A stretch of 45,996 bases of DNA from an uncultured Bacteroidia bacterium (GTDB taxonomy: Bacteria; Bacteroidota; Bacteroidia; Bacteroidales; UBA932), in assembly GCA_902762435.1 (NCBI GenBank), contig CACWOH010000017.1, positions 1 through 45,996 of the forward strand, read 5' to 3'. Both the position numbers and the translations under genes were made by a program. The notes under the pieces are model-generated. The model worked only from the letters and a program-made list of their open reading frames with translations. It was not told the origin of the DNA and ran no database searches. Below, piece by piece: positions 1-7,925 of the stretch. Every line of letters starts with the position of its first letter. The first letter of the stretch is position 1.

Positions 1-24
1 GGTGCATTTGTCGCCAAAGATAGT

Positions 25-32
25 TATCTTTG
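25..32 (+). promoter_or_regulatory. Bacteroidetes -7 promoter box for the GH3 gene
   Basis: TATCTTTG matches the Bacteroidetes sigma-factor -7 consensus TAnnTTTG exactly and lies 19 bases before the GH3 start codon. A TTTG at 7-10 is closer than the usual -33 spacing, so I do not claim the upstream box. Confidence 0.6.
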
Positions 33-51
33 TGCAAGAACAACTACTTCT

Positions 52-2397
52 ATGAAACGTTTCCCGCTATTTCTCTGCTGCGCCGCCGTCCTGTGCGCGG
101 GCGCATGCACCGGCAACCCCGAAGAAAAGGCCCTGCAGCGCCGGGTCGATGAAGTCTATGCCCGGCTGAGCCTGGAAGAGAAGGCCGCCCAGCTGTACGG
201 AATCTATCCCGGCGAACTGCTGGTGGACGGACAAGTCTCCCGCGAAAAATGCCGCGAGATCATCCCTTACGGCGTCGGCCATATCTGCCAGCCCACCAGT
301 TCGCAGGACAAGGACGCCGACGAAATCCGCCGGATGGTCCGCGACATCCAGGCCTACCTGGTGGAGGAAACGCCGGCCGGCATCCCCGCCATCTTCCACG
401 AAGAGGCCCTCTCGGGACTGACGGCCAAGGGAGCGACCATCTACCCGCAGGCCATCGGCGCCGCCTGCACCTGGGACCCGGACCTGATCCGGGCCAAGAC
501 CGCCCGCACGGCCGGCGACATGCGCGCCGTGGGGCAGCAGCTGGCCCTCTCGCCGATGCTCGACCTCATCCGCACGCCGCACTGGCCCCGCATCGAGGAG
601 TCCTGCGGCGAAGATGCGTTCCTCACCGCCACGCTGGGCTGCGCCTTCGTGGGCGGCCTCCAGGAACGGGGATTCCGGGAGGGCGTGGCCGGCACGACCA
701 AGCATTTCCTCGGCTACGGCGGGGCGAACACCCTCCCCTGGAAGGAACTCTACGAAGAGGTGCTGCTGCCCCACGAGGCTGTTATCCGCACCCAGGGCAG
801 CGAGTCGCTGATGACCTCCTACGACAAGTTCCGTTCGGAATACGCCGTGTGCAGCGATACCCTGCTGAACGTCATCCTGCGCGGCTACCTCGGCTACCAG
901 GGCGCCGTGGTGAGCGACTATGGCGCCGTCCAGACCAGCCGGGACCGCAGCCCGGAGGCGCTCCGGCAGTACGCCGTGGATGCGCTGACGGCCGGCAACG
1001 ACCTCGAACTCGCCTGGAGCACGAGCTACCGCTATATCCCGGAACTGGTGCGCGAGGGCAGGATCAGCGAGGAGGCGGTCGAGAAAGCCGTGAAGCGCGC
1101 CCTGCTGCTCAAGGCACGCGCCGGTCTGCTGGAGGAGAACCCCGTATTCTGCGCGGACGGCCCCCTGGACACCGACAGCCCGGACAACCGCCGGCTCGCC
1201 TACGAGATCGCCTCCCGGAGCGTCGTGCTGCTCAAGAATGAGGGCGTCCTGCCGCTCGCCGGCACGGAGAAGATCGCCCTCGTGGGCCCCAACGCCAACT
1301 CCGTCTGGAGCATGCTGGGAGACTACACCTTCCCCTCGATGCAGCTGTTCTTCCACCGCCGGGAGCCCGACCTGTCCGCCGTCCGCATCCCCACCCTGCT
1401 GGAGGCGTTCCGCGAGGTCTGGACCGGCGAACTCGGCTATGAGCGCGGCTGCGACTGGAGCACGATGGCGGACGTACGCATCGCCCCCGGCGGAGACGCC
1501 CGCATCGCGGGAATGCGGGTGCGCCGCATCGAATCCCCCGACCCGACCGACCGCGACGCCGCCCTGAAACTCGCGGCGGGCAGCGACGTCATCATCGCCG
1601 CGATGGGCGAAAACGTCTTCCTCTGCGGGGAGAACCGCGTCCGGAACGGCATCCGCCTGCCGGGCGACCAGGAGGCCTTCGTCCGCGACCTGTGCGCCAC
1701 CGGGAAGCCCGTGGTGCTGGTGGTCTTCGGCGGGCATCCGCAGGTACTCGAGCCCGTTGCGGACGGCTGCGCGGCCATCCTGCAGGCCTGGTATCCGGGC
1801 GAAGAAGGCGGTCCGGCCGTCCGGGACATCCTCACCGGACGCGTCAACCCGTCCGGGAAACTCTGCGTCAGCTACCCCCGGACCGAGTCGACGGAACTGT
1901 TCTGCTACAACGAACTGCCGCGCGGGGAACTGGTCGCCTGGCCCTTCGGCTACGGGCAGTCCTACACGCAGTTCACCTACTCCGACATGCAGGTGCAGCC
2001 GTCGGCGAAGACTTCCGCCAAGGCGGTCCGCGTGAGCTGCCGGGTCGCCAACACAGGCGCCCGCGCCGGCGAAGAGGTGGTGCAACTGTACGTATCGCCC
2101 GCTTCCGGGCAGCCGCTCAAGCCCCTGCAGCTCAAAGGGTTCCAGCGCGTCAGCCTGGACCCCGGCGAGTCCGCCACGGTCACCTTCGATGTTTCCCCCG
2201 ACCAGCTCGCCTGGTGGTCGGAGGTACAGGGGAAAAGCGTCTGGACGGTTTCCGCCGGAGATTACCGTTTCCGCATCGGCCCGTCTTCGGCGGAGCTCCC
2301 GCTGGAGGGCTGCTGCAGCCTGACCGGAAAGGACGTTTCCAAAGCCCTCCGGGACGTCTATTTCCCGGAAGTCTCGGTGGCCCGGCAGGAACGGTAA
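52..2397 (+). CDS. GH3 family beta-glycosidase (beta-glucosidase/beta-xylosidase type)
   Basis: Exo-acting retaining glycosidase predicted to remove beta-linked glucose or xylose from oligosaccharides in the periplasm or at the cell surface. The 781-aa length fits three-domain GH3 enzymes: an N-terminal TIM barrel with RIEESCGED and TKHFLGYG motifs, a nucleophile Asp289 in VVSDYG, an alpha/beta sandwich domain, and a C-terminal fibronectin III-like domain (NTGxxxGEEVVQLYV, about residues 665-740). The N-terminus is a signal peptide with a plausible but weak lipobox at Cys19, so membrane anchoring is likely rather than certain. The start is the first ATG after an exact -7 promoter box. It is not contiguous with the PUL 21 kb downstream, but its chemistry would complement it. 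Its last 40 bases overlap the convergent reverse transcriptase gene. Substrate cannot be fixed from sequence alone. Confidence 0.93.
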   Translation: MKRFPLFLCCAAVLCAGACTGNPEEKALQRRVDEVYARLSLEEKAAQLYGIYPGELLVDGQVSREKCREIIPYGVGHICQPTSSQDKDADEIRRMVRDIQAYLVEETPAGIPAIFHEEALSGLTAKGATIYPQAIGAACTWDPDLIRAKTARTAGDMRAVGQQLALSPMLDLIRTPHWPRIEESCGEDAFLTATLGCAFVGGLQERGFREGVAGTTKHFLGYGGANTLPWKELYEEVLLPHEAVIRTQGSESLMTSYDKFRSEYAVCSDTLLNVILRGYLGYQGAVVSDYGAVQTSRDRSPEALRQYAVDALTAGNDLELAWSTSYRYIPELVREGRISEEAVEKAVKRALLLKARAGLLEENPVFCADGPLDTDSPDNRRLAYEIASRSVVLLKNEGVLPLAGTEKIALVGPNANSVWSMLGDYTFPSMQLFFHRREPDLSAVRIPTLLEAFREVWTGELGYERGCDWSTMADVRIAPGGDARIAGMRVRRIESPDPTDRDAALKLAAGSDVIIAAMGENVFLCGENRVRNGIRLPGDQEAFVRDLCATGKPVVLVVFGGHPQVLEPVADGCAAILQAWYPGEEGGPAVRDILTGRVNPSGKLCVSYPRTESTELFCYNELPRGELVAWPFGYGQSYTQFTYSDMQVQPSAKTSAKAVRVSCRVANTGARAGEEVVQLYVSPASGQPLKPLQLKGFQRVSLDPGESATVTFDVSPDQLAWWSEVQGKSVWTVSAGDYRFRIGPSSAELPLEGCCSLTGKDVSKALRDVYFPEVSVARQER

Positions 2398-3584
2398 CGG
2401 TAATATTCGTGGACCAGGCTGCGGTAGCCCAGGGCCTTCAGATCCGCATAGCGGACCCGGTAATTGGCCTTGGTATGGCGGCCGGTGGCCAAGAAGCGGA
2501 TGTACTGCTGCAGGCAGGCGTCGATCTCCCGCAGGCCCTCCGTCCGGTTGATGACCGGGAAGAACCAGCGTGACCAGGTCAGCGCCTCCGGATCGTCGTC
2601 TTCGAAGAACTTGTTATTGAACGTCCGGATGAGCCCCTTCATCGCCCGCGTGGCGTCCAGCCCCTTGCGGTGGCGCCAGCGGTTGATGGCCCGGGCGGCA
2701 CGCCGGATCCGGTCCTTCATCTTCCGCTTCGTCGCGTCGGCGATGTCGATGCCGTTTCCCAGGCACTTGAATCCCAGGAAATCGAAGGGTTCGTCGGGTG
2801 CGTAGATACGTTCCTTGTCCGGATTCACCTCCAGGCGATAGCGCGCAAGAAAACCCAGCAGGGCCGCCTTGTGCGCCTCCAGCGACACCCGGTCCGGCGC
2901 GAAGAGGATGATGTCGTCGGAATAGCGCGCATACACGACCCCGGACTCGAAGAAGTACCGGTCCACCTCCATCAGATATACGTCCGCCAGGAAGGGGGCG
3001 GTGGGCGTGCCCGCCATTACCCCGCGCGGCCCGCGGACCAGTTCGCCGCCCGACAGGGCCCGGTCGTCGGAGAGCATGCGCTCGAAGAAGCGGTACAGGT
3101 CCGGGTCGTCCGCCAGCAGTTCCTGCAGGATGGGCAGCAGGACGGGGATGGAAATCGAATTGAAATAGTCGTGGATGTCCAGCTTGTACGCCCACATCCG
3201 GCGCCCGCGCAGGACCTTGCGGAGCGAGAAGACGGCGTCGCTCGCCTTCAGGCCGCGCCGGAAAGAATAGCAGTTGGGGCAGAAACGCCCGTCATAGCGG
3301 TACAGCAGCCAGGAAACCAACTTGAGGACGCGCGTCTCGTCGGGGCCGAAACTGTAGACGGTCCGTTTCTTCCCGGTCCCCATCTTGTTGATGCGCTTGC
3401 GCTCCGGGATGCCGGGGCCGCCCCCGGCCATCCACGCCCGCGCCACGGGGAGGTAGCGCTCCTCCGCCACGAAGGCGTCCGCATCTTCGAACAGCGACCA
3501 GGTGAAACGGCCTTTCATCAGGCGGTGCGAGAGGAATTCCTCCCATACCGCCTGGCTGTCCAGTTGTCCGAGGATACCGTCCAT
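2358..3584 (-). CDS. Reverse transcriptase (group II/UG-like, not a canonical retron or DGR RT)
   Basis: RNA-directed DNA polymerase of 408 aa. RT blocks are in order: KMGTGKKRTVYSF at 67-79 (block 1), YSFRRG (block 2), YKLDIHDYF with catalytic Asp136 (block 3), GTPTAPFLA at 192-200 (block 4), ARYSDDIILFA with Asp223/Asp224 (block 5), LEVNPDKERIY (block 6) and FDFLGFKCL (block 7). An alpha-helical C-terminal thumb-like region follows. No endonuclease domain is visible. The NAxxH and VTG motifs of retron RTs are absent, as is the SQ block-4 motif of diversity-generating retroelements. A predicted structured RNA lies 11 bases upstream of the start codon and a 178-aa gene precedes that, on the same strand. 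It could be a domesticated RT of the UG/DRT (defence-associated) type, an unusual retron, or an orphan group II-like RT. RT activity is well supported; biological role is inference. Confidence 0.9.
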   Translation of the reverse strand: MDGILGQLDSQAVWEEFLSHRLMKGRFTWSLFEDADAFVAEERYLPVARAWMAGGGPGIPERKRINKMGTGKKRTVYSFGPDETRVLKLVSWLLYRYDGRFCPNCYSFRRGLKASDAVFSLRKVLRGRRMWAYKLDIHDYFNSISIPVLLPILQELLADDPDLYRFFERMLSDDRALSGGELVRGPRGVMAGTPTAPFLADVYLMEVDRYFFESGVVYARYSDDIILFAPDRVSLEAHKAALLGFLARYRLEVNPDKERIYAPDEPFDFLGFKCLGNGIDIADATKRKMKDRIRRAARAINRWRHRKGLDATRAMKGLIRTFNNKFFEDDDPEALTWSRWFFPVINRTEGLREIDACLQQYIRFLATGRHTKANYRVRYADLKALGYRSLVHEYYRYRSCRATETSGK

Positions 3585-3594
3585 TGCAAAAAAA

Positions 3595-3730
3595 GGAAAA
3601 AGGGGAAGGAGTTTGAATCGGAAAAGTTTCCGATCACGGGACGGGTACGCGGTCCGGCCGCCTGCAAGACCCTATAAGCGGACCGCGCTGCGTCCTTCGC
3701 AGGCGCAACGGGGTTGCATCCCCTTTTTCC
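3595..3730 (-). ncRNA. Candidate structured ncRNA closed by a 12-bp inverted repeat, upstream of the RT
   Basis: The gap between the 178-aa gene and the RT holds a compact nested structure. A perfect 12-bp inverted repeat (3595-3606 with 3719-3730) encloses four inverted repeats: 3617-3624/3627-3634 (8 bp), 3648-3656/3679-3687 (9 bp, 22-nt loop), 3688-3692/3698-3702 (5 bp, extendable to 8 with one bulge, competing with the 9-bp stem by three bases) and 3705-3709/3713-3717 (5 bp). On the RT strand the outer repeat is followed by seven T residues, then the RT start. A terminal repeat enclosing hairpins just upstream of an RT is the a1/a2 layout of retron msr-msd RNAs, and some DRT systems also carry an upstream ncRNA. 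Alternatives are a complex terminator of the upstream gene or a genome-wide repeat element. Strand and transcription are inferred. Confidence 0.5.
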
Positions 3731-3737
3731 GGAAAGA

Positions 3738-4274
3738 CTATCCCAGGAACCGGTGGAGCCGGGAGACGACGTAGTCCCGCTCGTTGGGCATCTGGGTGTA
3801 GAAATTGATATACGGAAGCCCGCACTTCTTGGCGAACATCCTGGCGATCAGATACTTGACATTCTGCGCATGGCTCTTTCCGGCACCCAGCATCACCACG
3901 CCCCTCGGCACGCCGGCCTGGGAGAGGAGGAAGGTGTAGGGCTGGCCCCACTCGGCACGGTACGCCTGAGCCGGGCGTGTCTTGTACAACTGGAACACGT
4001 CGGCCGCCGGGCCTGCGATTTCGGTCACGGGCACGTTCTCACGGACGTCGTACATCGGGAATTCCGTCTGCAGGATGCCGCGGAAATAGTCGCGCCACTC
4101 CGCCGGGGTCCTGTCCGGCGCTTCGGCCTCCTCGGAAGGAACGTAGGCCGGCGTCTCGCGGGCAGGAGCGGCTGTCTGGTTGGCGGCCTGTTCCGCCAGG
4201 TTGCTGATGGCATCTTTCACCTTGTTGAGGTCGATCCCGGCCACCGATTCGAGAAGATTCTTAAAGAGTCCCAT
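3738..4274 (-). CDS. Uncharacterised 178-aa protein upstream of the RT
   Basis: I do not recognise a characterised family. The protein has an amphipathic N-terminus (MGLFKNLLESVAGIDLNKVK), an Ala/Pro/Glu-rich low-complexity linker at about 33-55, and a globular alpha/beta C-terminal part (57-178). That part ends in a basic, aromatic stretch with LPYINFYTQMPNERDYVVSR at 153-172. There is no signal peptide or membrane segment, so it is probably cytosolic. The strand-helix-strand shape of the tail loosely recalls DUF2726/restriction-endonuclease-like folds, but the acidic catalytic residues expected there are not visible. It is co-directional with the RT and separated from it only by the putative ncRNA, so it could be an accessory protein, or simply an unrelated neighbour. 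Divergent from the DPP III-like gene, with a palindrome in the shared upstream region. Confidence 0.8.
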   Translation of the reverse strand: MGLFKNLLESVAGIDLNKVKDAISNLAEQAANQTAAPARETPAYVPSEEAEAPDRTPAEWRDYFRGILQTEFPMYDVRENVPVTEIAGPAADVFQLYKTRPAQAYRAEWGQPYTFLLSQAGVPRGVVMLGAGKSHAQNVKYLIARMFAKKCGLPYINFYTQMPNERDYVVSRLHRFLG

Positions 4275-4304
4275 AATGCGTTCTGTGTTAACTCCGTAAA
4301 AATA

Positions 4305-4321
4305 ATGAATTTTTAATTCAT
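4305..4321. promoter_or_regulatory. Palindrome in the divergent promoter region
   Basis: Perfect 7-bp inverted repeat ATGAATT with AATTCAT around a TTT spacer. It sits between the divergent starts of the 178-aa gene (4274) and the DPP III-like gene (4352), 18 bases before the latter's -7 box. It could be an operator for either gene. It is AT-rich, so chance is possible. Confidence 0.3.
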
Positions 4322-4338
4322 CGCGCCACTTTATTGCG

Positions 4339-4346
4339 TATATTTG
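4339..4346 (+). promoter_or_regulatory. Bacteroidetes -7 box immediately before the DPP III-like start
   Basis: TATATTTG matches TAnnTTTG exactly, with only five bases between the box and the ATG at 4352. With transcription normally starting a few bases after this box, the mRNA would be leaderless or nearly so. Confidence 0.6.
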
Positions 4347-4351
4347 CAGAC

Positions 4352-5956
4352 ATGAAAAAAATCTTCATCCTCGGCACCATCGCCCTCGCGGCGCTCGTTT
4401 CCTGCCGGCAATCAGCCAAGTCCCCCTTCAGCAGAAGAGTCGATAATTATCCGGTCGTCACCATCGAAGCCCCGGACCTGAGCGGCATCAGCGACAACGG
4501 CAAGGAAGTGTTGAACCTCTACCGCTTCGCCGCCGACGAAGCGGACGCCATCTATTGGGAGCAGTACTTCGGAGACCGGGAGGCCCTCCTCTCCAGCATC
4601 GAAGACCCCGCGCAGAAGACCTTCGCGGAAATCAACTACGGCCCCTGGGACCGAACGGACGGGAAATCCTTCGTGGAAGGCTACGCCGACCGGCTCCCCG
4701 GCGCGGGTTTCTACCCCGCTGACATGAGCCCGGAAGAGTTCGAGGCCTTCGACGATCCGGACAAGAACAGCCCGTACACCCTGATCCGCCGCGGCGAGGA
4801 CGGCGCCCTGCAGGCCGTCTGGTATCACGACGCCTTCAAGGAGCACATCGACAAGATCGCGAACTACCTCACCGCCGCCGCGGACATCACCATCAAGCCC
4901 AGCGTCAAGAAGTACCTGCTCAGCAAGGTGGAGGCGCTCAGGACCGACCGCTACTATGACAGCGGCCTGGCCTGGCTGGAGATGGACGACAGCAAGATGG
5001 ACCTCGTCATCGGGCCCAACGAGGCCGACGACGACCAGCTCCTGGGCCTGAAGCGCTCCTACGAGGCCTTCGTGCTCCTGAAGAACGAAGCGCGCACCCG
5101 GGAGCTCATGCAGTACGTCAGCCGCATCGGCGAGTTCCAGCAGGACCTCCCCGGCGACCCCGCCTACAAGACCTTCCAGCCCGGCGCGGGCTCCAACATA
5201 TTCTCCTGCGACGCCCTCTACTACGCCGGCAAGGCCAATGCGGGCGTGAAGGTGATCGCCCTCAACCTGCCATTCGACAACGACGTCCAGCGGGACAAGG
5301 GCTCGCGCACCATCCTGCTCGAGAACATCATCCGCGCGAAATACAACAAGATCGTCGATCCCGCAGGCAAACTGCTCCTGGATCCGGGTGCCGCCCAGCA
5401 CCTCTCCCCCGACGCCTTCCTGTGGAACGTCGCCTTCCGCGAGGTGGCCCACGGCCTGGGCGTCAAGGAGACCATCAACGGCAAGGGCAGCGTCAACGAA
5501 GCCCTCGGCAGCACGGCCCTCGCGCTGGAGGAACTGAAGGTGAACGCCGCCGGCGTGCTGCTGGTCTGCAAGCTCCAAAGCCACTTCGACATCCACCACA
5601 TCTTCACCAAGGAAGACGCCCTTGCGACCTTCTTCGCCTCGCTGCTCCGTTCCGAGCGCTTCGGCGAAATGTCCCCCATCGGCCGCGCCAACATCATGAT
5701 TTACAACTATCTCCGCGAGTCCGGCGCCTGCGTTCGCAAAGCCACGGGCCAGTACTCCCTCGACTTCGCGAAGATGGAATCCGCCCTGTCCGACCTCACC
5801 GCCCTCGTCCTGAAGACGCAGGCGACCGGCGACCACGCTTTCGCGGCCGATTTCGAAAGCCGCTACGCCAAGCGCAGCGCCGACTACGACGCGGACCTGC
5901 GCACCCTGCGCCTGGAAGGCATCCCTGCCGACATCCGCTTTGAATTCAAGAAATGA
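4352..5956 (+). CDS. Dipeptidyl-peptidase III-like (M49) lipoprotein, zinc site apparently altered
   Basis: Predicted lipoprotein of 534 aa (lipobox LVSC, Cys18) resembling the short bacterial M49/DPP III zinc peptidases that remove dipeptides from peptide N-termini. The family's HExxH/HExxGH zinc motif appears here as REVAHGLG at 363-370, so the first histidine ligand is Arg363. The catalytic Glu364 and second ligand His367 remain. The second motif, EExxAD or similar, appears as EELKVN at 393-398, with the ligand Glu pair kept but the trailing acidic residue Asn. The reading frame is intact, so this looks like a degenerate or repurposed site rather than a pseudogene; a single-base error (CGC for CAC) is also possible. 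I chose ATG 4352 over an in-frame TTG at 4334 because it gives a clean signal peptide and lies behind the -7 box. Its stop overlaps the next gene by ATGA. Confidence 0.75.
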   Translation: MKKIFILGTIALAALVSCRQSAKSPFSRRVDNYPVVTIEAPDLSGISDNGKEVLNLYRFAADEADAIYWEQYFGDREALLSSIEDPAQKTFAEINYGPWDRTDGKSFVEGYADRLPGAGFYPADMSPEEFEAFDDPDKNSPYTLIRRGEDGALQAVWYHDAFKEHIDKIANYLTAAADITIKPSVKKYLLSKVEALRTDRYYDSGLAWLEMDDSKMDLVIGPNEADDDQLLGLKRSYEAFVLLKNEARTRELMQYVSRIGEFQQDLPGDPAYKTFQPGAGSNIFSCDALYYAGKANAGVKVIALNLPFDNDVQRDKGSRTILLENIIRAKYNKIVDPAGKLLLDPGAAQHLSPDAFLWNVAFREVAHGLGVKETINGKGSVNEALGSTALALEELKVNAAGVLLVCKLQSHFDIHHIFTKEDALATFFASLLRSERFGEMSPIGRANIMIYNYLRESGACVRKATGQYSLDFAKMESALSDLTALVLKTQATGDHAFAADFESRYAKRSADYDADLRTLRLEGIPADIRFEFKK

Positions 5957-6894
5957 GACGCCTGACCCTGCTCCTCCTGATCTGTCTGTCCGCCGCCCTG
6001 TCCGCGGCCGGGCAGACCCTTTCCGGAACCTATGTCTTCGCCCGGCGGGACACCTGCGACCTCCGGCTCGACATCTATGAACCGGTCCCCGGTTCCGTAT
6101 CGGCGGACGGCCCCGACCGGCCCAGCATCCTGTTCGTCTTCGGCGGCGGGTTCGTGTCCGGGCGGCGCGACGACGCCTATTTCCTGCCCTGGTTCAAGCT
6201 CCTGACCGAAAACGGCTACCGCGTGATTTCCATCGACTACCGGCTGGGGCTGAAAGGAGTGCGGATGCGCTTCGACCCGCTGCACCTGATCGACGCGGCG
6301 GACAAGACCAAGCACGCCGTGGACATCGGGGTGGAGGACGTCTTTTCCGCCGTCCGCTACCTCTCGGACCACGCCGCGGAACTCGGCGTGGACATGGGCA
6401 ACATCGTCATCGCCGGCAGCTCCGCCGGAGCGATGATCAGCCTGTCCAGCGAGTGGGAGATCTGCAACGGGACGCCGCGCACGGCCGTCCTGCCCCTGGA
6501 TTTCAATTTCGTCGGCGTGATGTCGTTCGCCGGCGCGATCATGAGCGACGAGGGTGTGCCCGCCTACCGCAGCCTGGCCCCCTGTCCGCAGCTGCTCATC
6601 CACGGCACCGCCGACGGCGCCGTGGCCTATGACAAGACCGCCTTCGGGCGCCGTGGGATGTTCGGCAGCAGCGCCATTGCCGAGGTCCTCGCCCGGAACG
6701 GATACGTCTACAACATCTACCGTTTCAAGGACCACTCCCACGACATGGCCGCCAACTTCATCGCGACCTGGCCCGAGCAGCGCCGCTTCCTGGAAGAGAA
6801 CGTCATGGGCGGGAACCGCCGTGTCATCGACGCGATGGTGGACGACCCCGCCGTCCCGGTGATGGGCAACATCACCCTCGATGACATCTATTGA
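5953..6894 (+). CDS. Secreted alpha/beta-hydrolase (carboxylesterase/lipase-like)
   Basis: 313-aa serine hydrolase with an N-terminal signal peptide (cleavage probably after AAG or AGQ near residue 21). The oxyanion-hole motif is GGGFVSG. The nucleophile elbow is G-S-S157-A-G at 155-159. A late HGTADGAV segment is the usual place for the acid, and HSHDMA supplies the catalytic His. This is the arrangement of the BD-FAE/carboxylesterase branch that often deacylates small or carbohydrate esters. Translation is probably coupled to the upstream DPP III-like gene through the 4-base ATGA overlap, so the two are one operon. The natural ester is unknown. Confidence 0.85.
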   Translation: MRRLTLLLLICLSAALSAAGQTLSGTYVFARRDTCDLRLDIYEPVPGSVSADGPDRPSILFVFGGGFVSGRRDDAYFLPWFKLLTENGYRVISIDYRLGLKGVRMRFDPLHLIDAADKTKHAVDIGVEDVFSAVRYLSDHAAELGVDMGNIVIAGSSAGAMISLSSEWEICNGTPRTAVLPLDFNFVGVMSFAGAIMSDEGVPAYRSLAPCPQLLIHGTADGAVAYDKTAFGRRGMFGSSAIAEVLARNGYVYNIYRFKDHSHDMAANFIATWPEQRRFLEENVMGGNRRVIDAMVDDPAVPVMGNITLDDIY

Positions 6895-6902
6895 TTTTTT
6901 GC

Positions 6903-6910
6903 TACATTTG
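6903..6910 (+). promoter_or_regulatory. Bacteroidetes -7 box for the DUF4380 gene
   Basis: TACATTTG, an exact TAnnTTTG match, 26 bases before the start codon at 6937 and just after the upstream stop. It suggests a separate transcript. Confidence 0.6.
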
Positions 6911-6936
6911 CATACGACCAACACAAACCGACCACA

Positions 6937-7821
6937 ATGAAAAAGTATCTCCTTCCGCTGCTCGCAGCGCTGTCCCTGGGCTGCGGCACGCTGTCCGCCC
7001 AGACGATCACTCCCCTCGAAGACGGGAAATATGACATCAAAGCCGGCGACGTCACGATGACCGTCGATGCCGCGCACGGCGGCAAGATCATGTCCTTCCG
7101 GCTCGGCGAGGCGGAACTGCTGAACCAGGGCCGCATGCCGAACTCCTTCGGCAGCACCTTCTGGACCAGCCCGCAGCGCGAATGGAACTGGCCTCCGGTG
7201 CCGGAATATGACACCAAGCCCTACCAGGCCGAGGTGAACGGCTTCACGCTCATCCTGACCGGCGAGAAATCCGAGCGCTTCGGCTACCGCGTCCGCAAGG
7301 TCTTCAACACCGATCCCAAGGACGGGGCGTTCGTCATCACCTATACCATCGTCAACGAGTCCGGCGAAGTGCGCCAGGTGGCCCCGTGGGAAATCTCCCG
7401 CGTGCCCAACGGCGGCATGATCTTCTTCCAGGCCAAGGCCGTGGAGCCCGCCAACAACATGGAGGGCCTGCCTTTCGTCTTCGGGAAAGGCGCAGCCTGG
7501 TACACGCTGGACGAGGCCCGCGCCAACCGCAAGGTCAACGCGAACGGCAACGGCTGGCTCGCCTTCGCCGACAACGGCCTGCTCTTCGTCAAGAAGTTCC
7601 AGGACCTGAAGGACGGAGAGGCCGCTCCCAACGAAGCGGAGATCCAGATTTACGTCAATACCGGCAAGACCTTCGTCGAAATCGAGAACCAGGGCGCCTA
7701 CACCACCCTCCAGCCGGGCGAAGAGCTCCACTGGACGGTCCGCTGGTATCTCGCGCCCCTCAAGGGCGACGCCGTACCTTCCCGCAAGCTGCTCCGCCAG
7801 GCGAAGAAACTCGCCCGATAG
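6937..7821 (+). CDS. DUF4380-family secreted protein
   Basis: 294-aa exported protein with signal peptide ending near LSAQ (residues 1-23). The mature part is a beta-rich fold resembling the galactose-mutarotase-like sandwich of DUF4380 proteins. Family-type features include an early AAHGGKIMSF segment, a WTSPQ..WNWPP aromatic patch and a late GEELHWTVRWYL strand. Such proteins are common in Bacteroidetes near carbohydrate-active genes, but no activity is assigned to the family that I can name. It has its own promoter and a good terminator, so it is probably monocistronic. Family assignment is from pattern memory. Confidence 0.75.
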   Translation: MKKYLLPLLAALSLGCGTLSAQTITPLEDGKYDIKAGDVTMTVDAAHGGKIMSFRLGEAELLNQGRMPNSFGSTFWTSPQREWNWPPVPEYDTKPYQAEVNGFTLILTGEKSERFGYRVRKVFNTDPKDGAFVITYTIVNESGEVRQVAPWEISRVPNGGMIFFQAKAVEPANNMEGLPFVFGKGAAWYTLDEARANRKVNANGNGWLAFADNGLLFVKKFQDLKDGEAAPNEAEIQIYVNTGKTFVEIENQGAYTTLQPGEELHWTVRWYLAPLKGDAVPSRKLLRQAKKLAR

Positions 7822-7865
7822 ACCGCCGGCAGGCCGCCGCATCCGGTCTTTTTATATTTTTATTG

Positions 7866-7895
7866 TCCCGCAAGTCAATTCTTTGCGGGATTTTT
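7866..7895 (+). terminator. Intrinsic terminator after the DUF4380 gene
   Basis: TCCCGCAA pairs with TTGCGGGA (8 bp, 9-nt loop) and is followed by TTTTT. It separates region 1 from the zinc-ribbon cluster. Confidence 0.75.
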
Positions 7896-7897
7896 CT

Positions 7898-7905
7898 TAT
7901 CTTGG
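7898..7905 (+). promoter_or_regulatory. Possible -7 box for the zinc-ribbon/giant-protein cluster
   Basis: TATCTTGG matches TAnnTTTG at 5 of 6 fixed positions. It lies 20 bases before the first gene of the cluster and directly after the terminator. This is the best candidate for the operon promoter. Confidence 0.35.
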
Positions 7906-7925
7906 GCTATCAATCCGGATTGAAC

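Noticed and set aside
2358-3584. Canonical retron or diversity-generating retroelement
   Set aside because: The RT lacks the retron NAxxH and VTG motifs and the DGR block-4 SQ motif. I see no template/variable repeat pair or Avd-like helical-bundle gene. A retron-like RNA remains possible, so I keep it only as a hypothesis.
2358-3584. Mobile group II intron
   Set aside because: No endonuclease domain is visible in the RT, and I could not recognise a domain V-type hairpin or intron boundaries around the gene.
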